Source: Trigonopsis variabilis (taxonomy: Eukaryota > Ascomycota > Trigonopsidomycetes > Trigonopsidales > Trigonopsidaceae). From it: 64,000 bases of DNA. A model generated the notes under the pieces. The model was not told where the DNA came from. It was given only the letters and a program-made list of their open reading frames with translations, and searched no databases. The position numbers and the translations under genes are program-made. Within the stretch, counting starts at the first letter, position 1. Every line of letters begins with the position of its first letter. The DNA lies in the NCBI GenBank assembly GCA_003707065.3, contig PPXM03000001.1:1116001-1180000 (forward strand), read 5' to 3'. Positions 54,843 to 64,000 of this stretch are shown in pieces.

Positions 54843-57262
54843 TCAATTAAAGTAGCTGCGAATTTGATATAACCTCTCCCGCCGCCGTTTCATCTCCCTA
54901 TCCCGTTCCTTTATGCCCCCCGCTGGATAGATCCATCCTCGGACCTTCCGATGCCACCTCTCATCTTCAGCCCGTTGCAGATTCACAAACTCTGTTCCCA
55001 CCCGGAACTCGTCGCTATCTTCAACCATCGCTCCCATGCTCTGTCGTCCTCCACTTCGCCCTAAGGAATCTTTGCCAGATACGGTCGAGGGCCGACTTGC
55101 TATCCTCCGTTGGCTACCATGATCGCCTAGTTGGGGTGTAAAAGGAGGTACAGGGTCATCCTGCAAATCTTCCAGACCAGCAAACACGTCTTCGTCTTCT
55201 TCCTCGATTTGTTGGTCGTCTCGTCGTTGAGGAAGCTTTACCCACCGCATCTGATTTGGATCAAACATCATTTCACCGACAATTTGCACTCCTTTTGTAG
55301 ACGTTATGTTTGAAATAAGTGCCGGTCTAGGAGGAGTCAAAGCGTTCTCAAACCTGGCCAATTCTCGCTCGTTGCCTTCCCATTTGAAGGTCGAAGGATT
55401 ATACCGCATTCCTTTCTCATCTAAATCGTTAGCACTAGTCTTTATTGTCTTGTCGTTTACTTACTTCTTGTACTTGTAGCAAAGGACCCCATCGGCTTAA
55501 TCAAATGCGGTCTTTTCTGGACATTCTTCTTGCGCAAAGTTGCCCTTGGAAAAGCCTCATAGTTATCTCCTATCGTTCGAAGAGTACCGCCCGTAATTGT
55601 TTTTCGTCCAGTTAAATTATTGGTGGATCGCACTGATGATGGAACACGAGCATTGGTGCGGTCCAAATGTCTTGACGTAACCCGCAGCGTCGAATCGGGG
55701 TCCCGGTGACTAAGACCACGCAAACTAGCGATACTTTTGCTGTTTCTCAAGCTCTTTGGCTGAACAAGGAACTCTTGCTCTCGAACGTAGGACGTGGGTA
55801 GTTCGTCTAGCTCATCGAGCTCAGTCCCATCTCCATAGAGAAAATGCAGGCGTTTTGAAATCTTTGAAGGAGAGTCCTTAATCCTTATGGCACCAAAGGA
55901 TTTAGAAAAAGCACCCCTTGGCTCATCTTCGTCCATCACCGATTCCAAGCGTGCTCTCGAGGCTAATCGTCGTAGCGGTGACTGATTCACTCGATCGTGC
56001 CCCAACATCATTGATGATTGAGACGTTCTTAGATTATGACGAGAAATATGGTCATCCGAGCTCGGAATAGGGTGTTTGGAAGGAGAAGCTCGTAGGTTAG
56101 TGGTGCTAGGCCGATAAAGCCTTGACGGAGAATCTTGAAGGTTGATGCTTGAGGCCACTGGCCGGGGAATACGAGAAGGCCTTGGAGTGGAATTAGGATC
56201 AGCTTCGCGAACAGGAGACAAGATTCGAGTTCCATCATCCAGAATAGCTCTTCTTCTGATGTTGCGATTCAGGGTTGTCCGGCCATCCAACAGGTCACCC
56301 TCACCGATATCTAGGTCAGCAAAAAAATCTTCTCGAGTACTTGAAGTGGCATTAGTGACTGCTGAAACCTTTCGAAGTCCCATGCTATCAGACTGGGCGG
56401 CAGCAGCTTTCGCCTCAGCCAGACGCTGTCGGCGATCCAGGATCGCTTTGAAATCGACTTGCCCTTGAGGCAGGCATATACCCAAGAGACCCATATCATC
56501 ATCACTATCAAATCCAGTCGTTGACGAGTTTGTTGGTGATGTAACGGATCCTCCCATACTTGACGAGTCCCTGCCTCCTCGTCGCACACCAATAGATTCC
56601 TCACCCCATAGATCATTATCACTCAGAGCAGGCGTCATATGAGGTTGAACTGGTTGGACTTTTAATTTCAGTGGCTCTTCTGTAGATAGTTCAAATGCAT
56701 CTGAAAAATCGTCAGGAGGAGGAGGAGGTGCCTGTTTCCGGGGTGAATGATAACGCCTGACTTTAGATTCCAAAGGCGGTTCGAAGAATGATCCGTCGAG
56801 AATTGGGCTAAAGACCTTGCTTTTAGTCCCAGCTTCGCCAGTCTGGGATTTTAACCATTCTCTGGTAGTCTCATGAGCTCTAAGAGTAGCTTCATTGAAC
56901 CCAATTTGATCGCGTCTAACTTCCTTTTCCCACTTCTCTTCCACCGTCGTCATCCTATTCTTTCCTAAGGCTTTTATAGTCCCGCAGCTGAAAGCATTGA
57001 CGCCAGCGTTCGAGTCACGAAAGGAGGTCTCTGCTTGTTCCTGACTCGCGGACTTTAGGTGACTAGTCGAAATCTTGTTCTGTCGTCCGAGTGTATTCTT
57101 ATCATCCAACTCGAAATCTTGAGAGAAAAAATCATCCTCTTCTTCTCCATCCCTAATCTCATCGTTGGCTTCATAAAACGTAGGAGCTGGAGTCTTTAAA
57201 TTCTCAAAGTCATCTGCGAAATCTGGATCATCATCCCAAGATTCCAAATCAATTGTATTCAT
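54843..57262 (-). CDS. BYR4: Byr4/Bfa1, SIN/MEN two-component GAP subunit
   Basis: Scaffold that with Cdc16/Bub2 forms the GTPase-activating complex for Spg1/Tem1 at spindle poles, controlling septation and mitotic exit. Exons 55465-57262 and 54843-55420, with a 44-nt intron; 791 aa. N-terminal SWDDDPDFADDFENL and a repeat-like TVEEKWEKEVRRDQIGFNEAT segment; a long Ser/Arg-rich middle. The most conserved part lies across the splice: KGMRYNPSTFKWEGNERELARFE, RPALISNITSTKGVQIVGEMMFDPNQMRWVKL, and DEDVFAGLEDLQDD. The C-terminal end EFVNLQRAEDERWHRKVRGWI also fits the family. Confidence 0.92.
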
Positions 57263-57629
57263 TGATTATTTATAAGGCTCCTGGATCTCTATCCATGTCA
57301 GTATTCTAGGTCCCCTTGCTTCTAATCACTCACCCTCACTAGTGATAGTATATAACACAGTTTCCAGGTAATTATAGAGCCTCCTTTCTATGTTTGCCGT
57401 CTTACGAGTTGCTCCGTCAACAGACCTCTATCTTTAGCCAGCTTTCTTTTTGTTGTTGATGGGAGGTAAGGAGGCAGGTCGAGTCACGTGTTGTCGCAAT
57501 TGCAATCAGTCACTTTACGACTTTGGACACGGTGACGAGGGCGACATAGACGACTGCGACGTGTTTACGAATATTAGACCACACAAAAAAATTAGATTTA
57601 TAGAGAGAGAATAATTGTATACATGATTT
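57263..57629. other. Intergenic region BYR4 / DAO
   Basis: About 370 bases between co-oriented minus-strand genes. No feature seen. Confidence 0.45.
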
Positions 57630-58738
57630 CTAAAGGTTTGGACGAGTAAGAGCTCTTTCGACGTAAGAAACAGCTTCATCAGCCATGCCGTAAGAGGACT
57701 GGTAACCAGCACCGGCGGCACCATAGTTATGGACAACAAAGCCAACGCCGGGGATCTTCTCTAATTCTACTCGGGGACCGCCCTCTCTACCAGGACGGTG
57801 GCCAACGCATTCGCGCACAATGTCAAGAGGGCCATCTTTGGTCAGTTCCGGGAATCGGTCGAGGGCTCTAGACAGGATTCGATGGGTGAGAGAAGGATCG
57901 GGTTCGGATGACCAGTTGTTGGGTTGGAAACAACCGCCAATGATAGAAGTACCATCGAATCGGGTCATGATATATAGAGCTTCGTCTTCATTTTCTTTTT
58001 CAGGAGTGCTGGAAAAGGAGGCCATAAAAGGAAGAGAGTTTCGAACAAGGACGACTTGTCCTCGAATAGGGTACATCTTCTTGTCCTCGACGCCTCCCAA
58101 GAACCGGGCAAAGAGACCACTACAGTTGACAATCACGTCGGGGCGTGATCCTGAGGAGTGTAGTAAATTGGCATCCTTGATATGGTTCACTCGACGTTTA
58201 ACCACCGTGGCGCCGAGCGATAAGCATTGGGACATCAGCCAGTTCAAGTAGACTCCGGTGTGGATACAAACGGAAGCAAATTCGACTAGATAAGCCACAT
58301 CATCGTGGACAATCCTGGACCTGTCCTCGATAATCTCGAAAGAATCGACTGTGTTTTTGAACCAGGGGTTGCGTTGACAGATGGCCGACATGGCACCTTC
58401 CAGTTTAGGAAGATCACGCTTGAGAACATGGGAGCGTTGGTTGATGAGTCGAATTCCAGCCTCGGGGCTGCTTCGAGCCAGCTCTCGCAAGATAGGATAA
58501 GAGACGGCATCGTAGTCGGCTAACTTGCCTCCATCGTAAAATGTGAGCCAGTTGGCACCTGCCCAAGGCGAGGTATATCCGATACTAAGATCACCGGGCG
58601 TAAACTCGGACACAATTGTAACCTCATGTCCTTTACGAAGAAGTTGAAGAGCTGTAGTTAAACCGGCAACACCGGCACTAAACAAATGTCAGCCGTCTGG
58701 TATCAAGGCACTTACCCAATAACAACGATTTTAGCCAT
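57630..58738 (-). CDS. DAO1: D-amino-acid oxidase
   Basis: FAD enzyme that oxidises D-amino acids to keto acids, ammonia and H2O2. Exons 58716-58738 and 57630-58677, with a 38-nt intron; 356 aa. The intron splits the FAD-binding glycine loop: MAKIVVIG|AGVAGLTTALQLL. Other blocks: YTSPWAGANW, VNCSGLFARFLGG, YPIRGQVVLVRN, and the active-site/FAD block HRPGREGGPRVELE followed by VVHNYGAAGAGYQSSYGMA. The C-terminus is TRPNL, not a canonical SKL-type peroxisomal signal, unlike many fungal DAOs, so localisation is uncertain. Confidence 0.94.
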
Positions 58739-59424
58739 TTTTATTGATCCGTTGAATCGACTTTTGCCTTATATATAATCCGAGCACGGATTTGCCTATC
58801 AAGAGTGTAACGCTATAACCCTTTGGCTAGAATGCGGCTCTGACCGGCCAACTCATGCAACCAAGATAAGTAGGGCAAAACGATCAGGCGATCTTAGCTC
58901 CAAGATAGGAAGCTTTCGCCGATGAGTCAACTGAGTCAGGCTTACAAGTCTCCAGCCTTACAAAAACTATCCAAAAGTAATTCTATAAGGTGACAGTTTC
59001 CAAATTCATCTGGCACCAAGTGCTTTAGACCGGTGGACTGAGACGGTGCTGCCATGAGTCACTTGTCTCGTTTACGAACGGCCAACTGTAGTGGCCGTTA
59101 AATTCTGCCATGTCTGGAATTCCAAACTAAGGACTTTTCGTTGACTTCTCGTATGATTTTTTGTGGTAGAATCATCAAGTTGGCCGTCAGCCGTTGGCCG
59201 TCAGCGGGCAACAGAGCCTTACTTATCATATCACGTTATAGTGCTGTCATGGCTGATTGTCTAATCATGGCTGTTTTACTCTCAGTCAGTGGCTTTTCTC
59301 TAGTCTCACATTTCCTTCACTCCCCAGTCCATCTACTCCCTTAGTCGTTGTCCTTATCGTCACGCATCTTTCGCGTACGGTTGTCACCTTCGATGTCATC
59401 CCGCGCGATCAATCATATTGAGCA
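58739..59424. other. Divergent intergenic region DAO / XRCC4-like
   Basis: About 690 bases. Imperfect direct repeats of TTGGCCGTCAGC occur around 59180-59204 (GTTGGCCGTCAGCC). No gene. Confidence 0.4.
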
Positions 59425-60315
59425 ATGAGTCGAATTAACTCGTTCGGTATTGAGATTGGTGGATCTAAGCGTTTGATCGTCAGAGTTGAGACTGGCGAAA
59501 CAATCACATTCACAGCCTGTATGAAGCCATCGTTAGACCTCTATCAAACCTCTGGTGAGGACATGTTGAAAGCTTCCAGCTAACTTTCAGTAACTGGAAA
59601 TGAGTCAATTAAAGATCTACGGTCAAATAGAAGTCCTCAAAGTGAAAGTGAATGGAATGACTTATTCCAACAACTGTTCACGCGGTCGCTTACAGATGAA
59701 GACCAACGTAAGAGTCCGAGGCTTTCTAGCGAAAACATTCAATTGAACGCCAAGCCATCACAAGATTTGAGTTCGGTTATTATCTCGATTACCCAGAAAG
59801 TTCAGGATCTATCAATTACTTTGGGATCACTGTCCCTATCCCGACAAGGAACATGTACCGATCCTGGTGTTCTTTTTGATTGGTTCTGGTCAGAGCTATC
59901 GCTCAAGAAGGAGGTCCAAGAGGAGATTGATCGCTTAACTGGCATGGTAGATCTACTAACCAAAGAAACGAAGGACCTTCAGAAGGAACTAGATACAGTT
60001 GCCGTGAAGACAAAGAATAATGATCTACAAATGTTGGAGCGGTTTGCAGCTTTATTGAATGAGAAGAAACTACGAATTAGAACCTTGGAAGATGAAGTGT
60101 TGAAGGGAACAAAACCTCAAGCAGCCGATTTGTCAGTGGTTCCATTACCCGAGGAACCTGCAAGTCATGGCATAAAGCGAGAGAATTCTCCATTATCAGA
60201 TCTTCCTCGTAAGGATCCTAATTCCCCGGAACCAGAACAACCTGAATCTGAGGCTGATACCCAATCTGACCAAGAAGGAGGCACCACCGCCAGTGAAAGT
60301 GATGACGAGGTATAG
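59425..60315 (+). CDS. XRCC4/Lif1-like NHEJ factor
   Basis: Likely partner of DNA ligase IV in non-homologous end joining. Exons 59425-59554 and 59591-60315, with a 36-nt intron; 284 aa. The N-terminal ~140 residues have the alternating pattern of the XRCC4 head domain, ending with VIISITQKVQDLSITLGSLSL. A coiled coil follows, from about 165 to 220 (EEIDRLTGMVDLLTKETKDLQKEL). The most specific evidence is the stalk segment RFAALLNEKKLRIRTLEDEVL, which parallels the KFxLxLNEKKxKIRxL segment of XRCC4 where ligase IV binds. The acidic Ser/Pro-rich tail holds probable phosphosites. Paralogues XLF and PAXX lack the NEKK segment. No database search backs this. Confidence 0.75.
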
Positions 60316-61012
60316 GTATTATTATCATGGCCCTGTCATCCTATAGTTTGCTCCTGCTTGTCTAGCTTGTCTGGCTTTACCTTATCTCCTCAGAGAGTAT
60401 CCAAAAGATCACAGTGCCGGTCTCTATGGTTTCTCTACAGTTTGACTATCTTACCAACAACCAATTGCTCATCTTGTCACTTGGCACTCAGCGCTGCTGC
60501 ATTGTTCCACAGCCCAATCAAACAATCACTGCTGTTTTGGTCGGCACGCTATATTGTTTTCTCAGCGTGTACTGCCTGTCTATCTGAACACGCCAACACT
60601 AGTCATATTCCGCCAAATGTACTCGAAATTCGCTGACCAGAAGAGTCTTTATATTCTTCTATAATACTCATGTATTTGGATCTCTTGGCATTTTGTTCTA
60701 GTGTACGCTGCATCCTGACAAGCCCGCCTCGTAGCCTTAGTAAGGGATTCCCTTCTAATTAAGTCGCCTTGGTAACCTTGACAAAGTCGCAGAAGCCAGA
60801 CTCGACACTCCAATTGAACGTGAATTCCCTAGAGACTGATAATTTTTTCTACTCCTTGGGTTTAAGTTCAATCTGCACATTTTGAAATTGCGGTTTGTTT
60901 GCTCAAGGGGCTTCCAACGAGATCAAGACCTTGCTTCACGTCGTTCTCCACCCTACTGTTATCGCTTCTTTTGTCGCCGACTCGGTTTTAAACCATCTTT
61001 ATTGGTGGCTTG
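60316..61012. other. Intergenic region upstream of AF4-like gene
   Basis: About 700 bases. A frame at 60358-60636 has no support. No RNA gene or repeat was recognised. Confidence 0.4.
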
Positions 61013-62887
61013 ATGAGTTCTGAGTCTCTTGGAGGCGGAGGAGCCGGTGAAGATGATCGAGAAATGCCTCTAGACTATGGGACAGACGAAGAGTACGATA
61101 ATTCTCTACTAGAAGCCAATACTCACAATGGCGAAGGGTAAATTAATAATACGGAATCAAATGCTTATTCTAGATCATCTAGTCGTCATGATACCCCTGA
61201 TTTAGACCTCGATTCTCCGAGTCCTAGAAAGGTGCAGTAACCCCTATTATCATGACGCTTGTTATTAACCATTAAGAAAGCGAAACTATCTGACGACCTT
61301 CCGAGTAAACTTAGTCCCACGCTGCCGCCTTTTTTTGCGAGCGCCTTTGAGCCGTTAGATGGACTCAATCTACCAAAGCTTAGTCCGACCCTACCCAAGT
61401 TCTTTGAACCTTCTGGAGAGGAGTCTCGTACTGACTGCTCAGCTACCACTAAACTAAAAAATACCTCCAACAATAGCCCAAAGCCGTTCGGTTTAGGTAT
61501 CTCTACTGATTCCTTCCCTCCTTCCCCCGAGCAACCACCCGCGAAATTTCCTTCTACCATACGCTCACCGGGTACTAATTCCTCTCACCCTTCTCCCAGT
61601 GTGTCTCCTTCAAAGTCTTCTTCCAAAGTCTCTCCAACTAGACCCTCTCCTAAAGCCAAGCGTTCTCCCTCTATTTCACCTCTCAAGGCTTCGCCTTCTA
61701 TCTCGACCAAAACTTCTCCCAAAGCATCCCCTCCTTTGGCTACTGATGATCTCGAGTCTTCCAAGACTGATATTTCTATTTTAGCTCCTTCAAATCGAGA
61801 GTGGACTCCAAGTCCTCCTCAATCTCCCAGTTTGCAGCCTTTAATATCCTCCAAATCTACAATGGAGCGAGTTTCTAAATCGGTGACTTCAAGCCCTAAA
61901 CCACGTACGATGGCAAAACTCTTTTCTAGACCGGAAGGGCGGGCCCCTAAAAAGAGAGCCAAGAGTGCTAACCAATCCGACCATAAACCTAGTCAGTCTT
62001 CTTCTAATAATAATGATCCCAGCTCTTCTAATGGCACCGCTAAACTTTCCACATCCCATAATAAAAAGCCCTCTCCCTCCTCTTCCTCATCGTCTTCTTC
62101 TCCTCCCTCTACGCCTACGTTAGACGATTCTGTTCTAAGGTTCCAGTTTTGGTCTGACCTCGGGAAAGATCGTAAACATCTGGCAGATAAAGTCATGAAA
62201 GATCAAAAATATAATCTCGCTTTCCTTGCTGGTGTGGACTCTGTTCTATGTTATATTGTTGCTTTCGACTATGAAGATAAGGCGCGGATCTTATCAAAAA
62301 AGGCTCTAAGAGATGGCTCATGGACTAGTTTGAGACCTTATTTGAGTTATATGGCAAGCTGGTGTGAAGAGCACGGCGAACCTTGGCTTGCTTCTGTCTT
62401 GCATCAACTGCGGGCAGTCATTTATCAAAACCGTCTTCTTCCAATGTACCGACAAGTCATTCAAAAGTCTGGCGCTGGTCTACAACACAATCTCAAAAAG
62501 AACAAAGGCCAGGTAGAGTCAGATACAAAAGCAACTTTAGACTTATTAGACCTCCTTTCCCGATATTCAGCTGCAGAGGAGTATGCGGCAGTGGAATGGA
62601 AACGCGCTTTTAAGAACTTGTCTCTTGATGATCTGGCCAGCAAGTTTCCTGAAACTCATTCAGCCAAGCATCGTAAACGTTTGCCTTCCGATCACGATAA
62701 AATCGTCGACCTCAACGTCATTATGAAACCAAGTCTGGACAATTTCTCCGTCCCTCTTACTTGCTCATCTCCAATCTCCGAAGCGGTTTCTTTTTGCTTC
62801 TCAATTGTCGAGGAATGGAGAAAATCAATCGGCATTGATTATGAATGGTCAATCAGGTCAAAAGAACCAGTCAAGGGTAAAGAATGA
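61013..62887 (+). CDS. Possible AF4/FMR2-type C-terminal homology protein
   Basis: Three exons: 61013-61137, 61174-61231, 61277-62887, with introns of 36 and 45 nt; 597 aa starting MSSESLGGGGAGEDDREM. The first ~330 residues are Ser/Pro/Lys-rich and disordered (SPSISPLKASPSISTKTSPKAS), with probable proline-directed phosphosites. The C-terminal ~250 residues are helical: FWSDLGKDRKHLADKVMKDQKYNLAFLAGVDSVLCYIVAFDYED, then SYMASWCEEHGEPWLASVLHQLRAVIYQNRL. Spacing and pattern recall the AFF1-4 C-terminal homology domain (helices with KHRAD, ALSFIE and LRCQALLYWRM). If correct it would be a scaffold of an elongation complex. This is pattern memory only; a fungal-specific unknown family is the alternative. 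Confidence 0.6.
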
Positions 62888-63438
62888 TGGACTTTTTTTG
62901 TTTCAATCTGTATATTTAGCGTCTATTTTTCCTCGGTCATGTCTTTTCTAGCTCTCATTCATCACAGTCTACTCTCTTAAAACACTGCTTGTCTCTCTTG
63001 AACGTCTACAGAGCTCGTTAATCGCAAATGAGTGAATTTAGGTTATTGTACACAACACGTAGGTGCTATCTTCTGTAGGTTTCCGTCCCGAAATCGCATA
63101 GTATACAAGTCCTCCTAACTTGACCGAGGGTAATCCTAGCTTGTCTCTTGAGCAAGTCCAGTAAACACTCACTAGACCTCTTCCCCGACACCGTAATCTC
63201 AAAGAGCAAGAAATTCGTCCGCTCGTCACCCCGGAAAGTTAAAGGAACTAACTGGAAAAAAGAAAAAGAAAAAGAAAATAATCCGAGCGAATCTCGAAAA
63301 TTATAGCATAGAATTGTTCATCCATCTCGTAGCCAATACATCATAAGCTGTATCGATCATATACAGTACAGAGCAATCTCACTTCCCCTCCTGGCACGCC
63401 AAACGTGACTTGCCGATCCGACTCCAAGGATTTCTAAA
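62888..63438. other. Convergent intergenic region
   Basis: About 550 bases between the 3' ends of the AF4-like gene and the Pumilio gene. An A/G-rich tract lies at 63254-63280. No gene. Confidence 0.45.
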
Positions 63439-64000
63439 TTATACATAGTTATTGTATCCATGAGACCCACCCACGTCTGATCGGAATCCAATAGCTGCCG
63501 CAGACGCAGGCTGAGGGTAAACAAAAAAGTTTGCTTGCCCAGATGGATGTCCATGGTGATGAGGACCAAGCCCACCGTGGCCCCCGCCGATGCGACCAAG
63601 ATTTGCTCCCCCAGACTTGTCATGATGGCCGCCTTGATGCTGTCCATGATGAGATCCATGTCCATGTCCTCCACCAAGCTGTTCCTTTTTCAGCAGTCCT
63701 TGACTCGGTGCAACGATCTTAGATTGAATTCGACGCCCGTAAGGGGTGTTGCGAATTGAAGGCAAGATTGGACGGATGGCATCGACAAGAAGCTGACGGG
63801 TTGCAGGCAGAGCATAGTCAAGAGCAGTCTGAATCACATAGTTCGCGTATGAATCGCGAAGCAACTTTTCAAGATTAGGCGAAGACAGAATTTCCTCAAT
63901 AAGAAGATTCCTGGTCGAGGATTCAGCAATTCGAATGCACTTCTCTATAACGTTGGATGAGAACTTCTGCATGGACAAGGAGCAGACGTGACCAATGAAC
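63439..64000 (-). CDS. Pumilio-family RNA-binding protein, 3' end only
   Basis: The gene enters from the right edge, so only the C-terminus is present. In-frame residues before the first internal Met already read FIGHVCSLSMQKFSSNVIEKCIR, a canonical PUF repeat. The last repeats follow: LLRDSYANYVIQTALDYALPATRQLLVDAIRPILPSIRNTPYGRRIQSK. PUF proteins bind 3' UTRs and repress or localise mRNAs. The tail after the repeats is Gly/His-rich (GGGHGHGSHHGQHQGGHH). Which PUF subfamily (Puf3, Puf4 or Puf5 type) cannot be told without the other repeats. Confidence 0.93.
   Translation of the reverse strand, partial: FIGHVCSLSMQKFSSNVIEKCIRIAESSTRNLLIEEILSSPNLEKLLRDSYANYVIQTALDYALPATRQLLVDAIRPILPSIRNTPYGRRIQSKIVAPSQGLLKKEQLGGGHGHGSHHGQHQGGHHDKSGGANLGRIGGGHGGLGPHHHGHPSGQANFFVYPQPASAAAIGFRSDVGGSHGYNNYV

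Noticed and set aside
1-64000. CRISPR arrays, bacterial operons, ribosome-binding sites
   Set aside because: The sequence is eukaryotic nuclear DNA with spliceosomal introns; no regularly spaced repeats were seen.

Overview
The window is a compact stretch of a fungal nuclear genome. It holds 33 protein-coding genes or gene-like frames on both strands, most of them conserved eukaryotic housekeeping genes, and nearly all of the recognisable ones are cut by spliceosomal introns. The fungal assignment rests on gene content: a C2-domain Sch9-type kinase, an Rsc7/Npl6 chromatin protein, a Byr4/Bfa1 mitotic-exit protein, a Clg1-type Pho85 cyclin, Nsp1, and a SelO/Fmp40 homologue. The sequence alone does not tell me the subphylum. 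The tiny introns with a TAAC/CTAAC branch site close to the acceptor would fit Taphrinomycotina or small-genome basidiomycetes such as Ustilaginomycotina or Wallemiomycetes. No rRNA, tRNA, CRISPR array or DNA transposon was recognised.

Layout, left to right. 1-9 kb: SCH9-like kinase (-), HNT2/FHIT dinucleoside hydrolase (+), CCC2 copper ATPase (-). 9-16 kb: BRF1 (TFIIIB), an unknown PPTY-motif protein, then RPT5 and RPN13, two proteasome 19S genes in tandem (all +), and ZNG1 zinc chaperone (-). 16-23 kb: PCM1 phosphoacetylglucosamine mutase (+), PER1 GPI-lipid remodelling (-), NPC2-like lipid carrier (+), VMA7 V-ATPase subunit F (-), SRY1-type PLP racemase/dehydratase (+). 23-31 kb, all minus: Clg1-type cyclin, Rsc7, an unknown protein with a C-terminal membrane segment, Rab GDI, mitochondrial ribosomal uL29m. 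31-43 kb: NSP1 (+), RRP7 (-), an unknown tail-anchored protein (+), GIS2-like zinc-knuckle protein (-), 14-3-3 (-), INH1 ATPase inhibitor (+), PA2G4/Cdb4-like protein (-). 43-54 kb: ALG9 (+), a copia-type Gag-like frame (-), a sugar transporter, DOT5 peroxiredoxin, SelO/Fmp40 and ERD2 (all +). 54-64 kb: BYR4 (-), D-amino-acid oxidase (-), an XRCC4-like NHEJ factor (+), a possible AF4/FMR2-type protein (+), and the 3' end of a Pumilio gene running off the right edge (-).

The main result is gene architecture. Rebuilding the genes by matching protein-family motifs across splice sites gave 37 well-supported introns: 30 are 49 nt or shorter, 19 are 39 nt or shorter, and the smallest is 31 nt. Several exons are micro-exons (6 nt in Rab GDI, 9 nt in HNT2, 15 nt in PCM1, a 4-nt first coding exon in NSP1). 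Introns repeatedly fall inside catalytic or metal-binding motifs (HIT triad, ZNG1 P-loop, GDI and DAO glycine loops, CCC2 CxxC, first zinc knuckle of GIS2), so plain open-reading-frame calling loses or corrupts exactly those motifs. The longer introns are almost all the first intron of their gene, just behind a very short first coding exon.

Functionally the genes are scattered housekeeping, with some local themes: secretory pathway and glycosylation (PCM1, PER1, ALG9, ERD2, GDI1), proteasome (RPT5, RPN13), metal handling (CCC2, ZNG1, VMA7), and mitochondria (uL29m, INH1, SelO). The accessory content is small: one Gag-like frame and a few orphan proteins.
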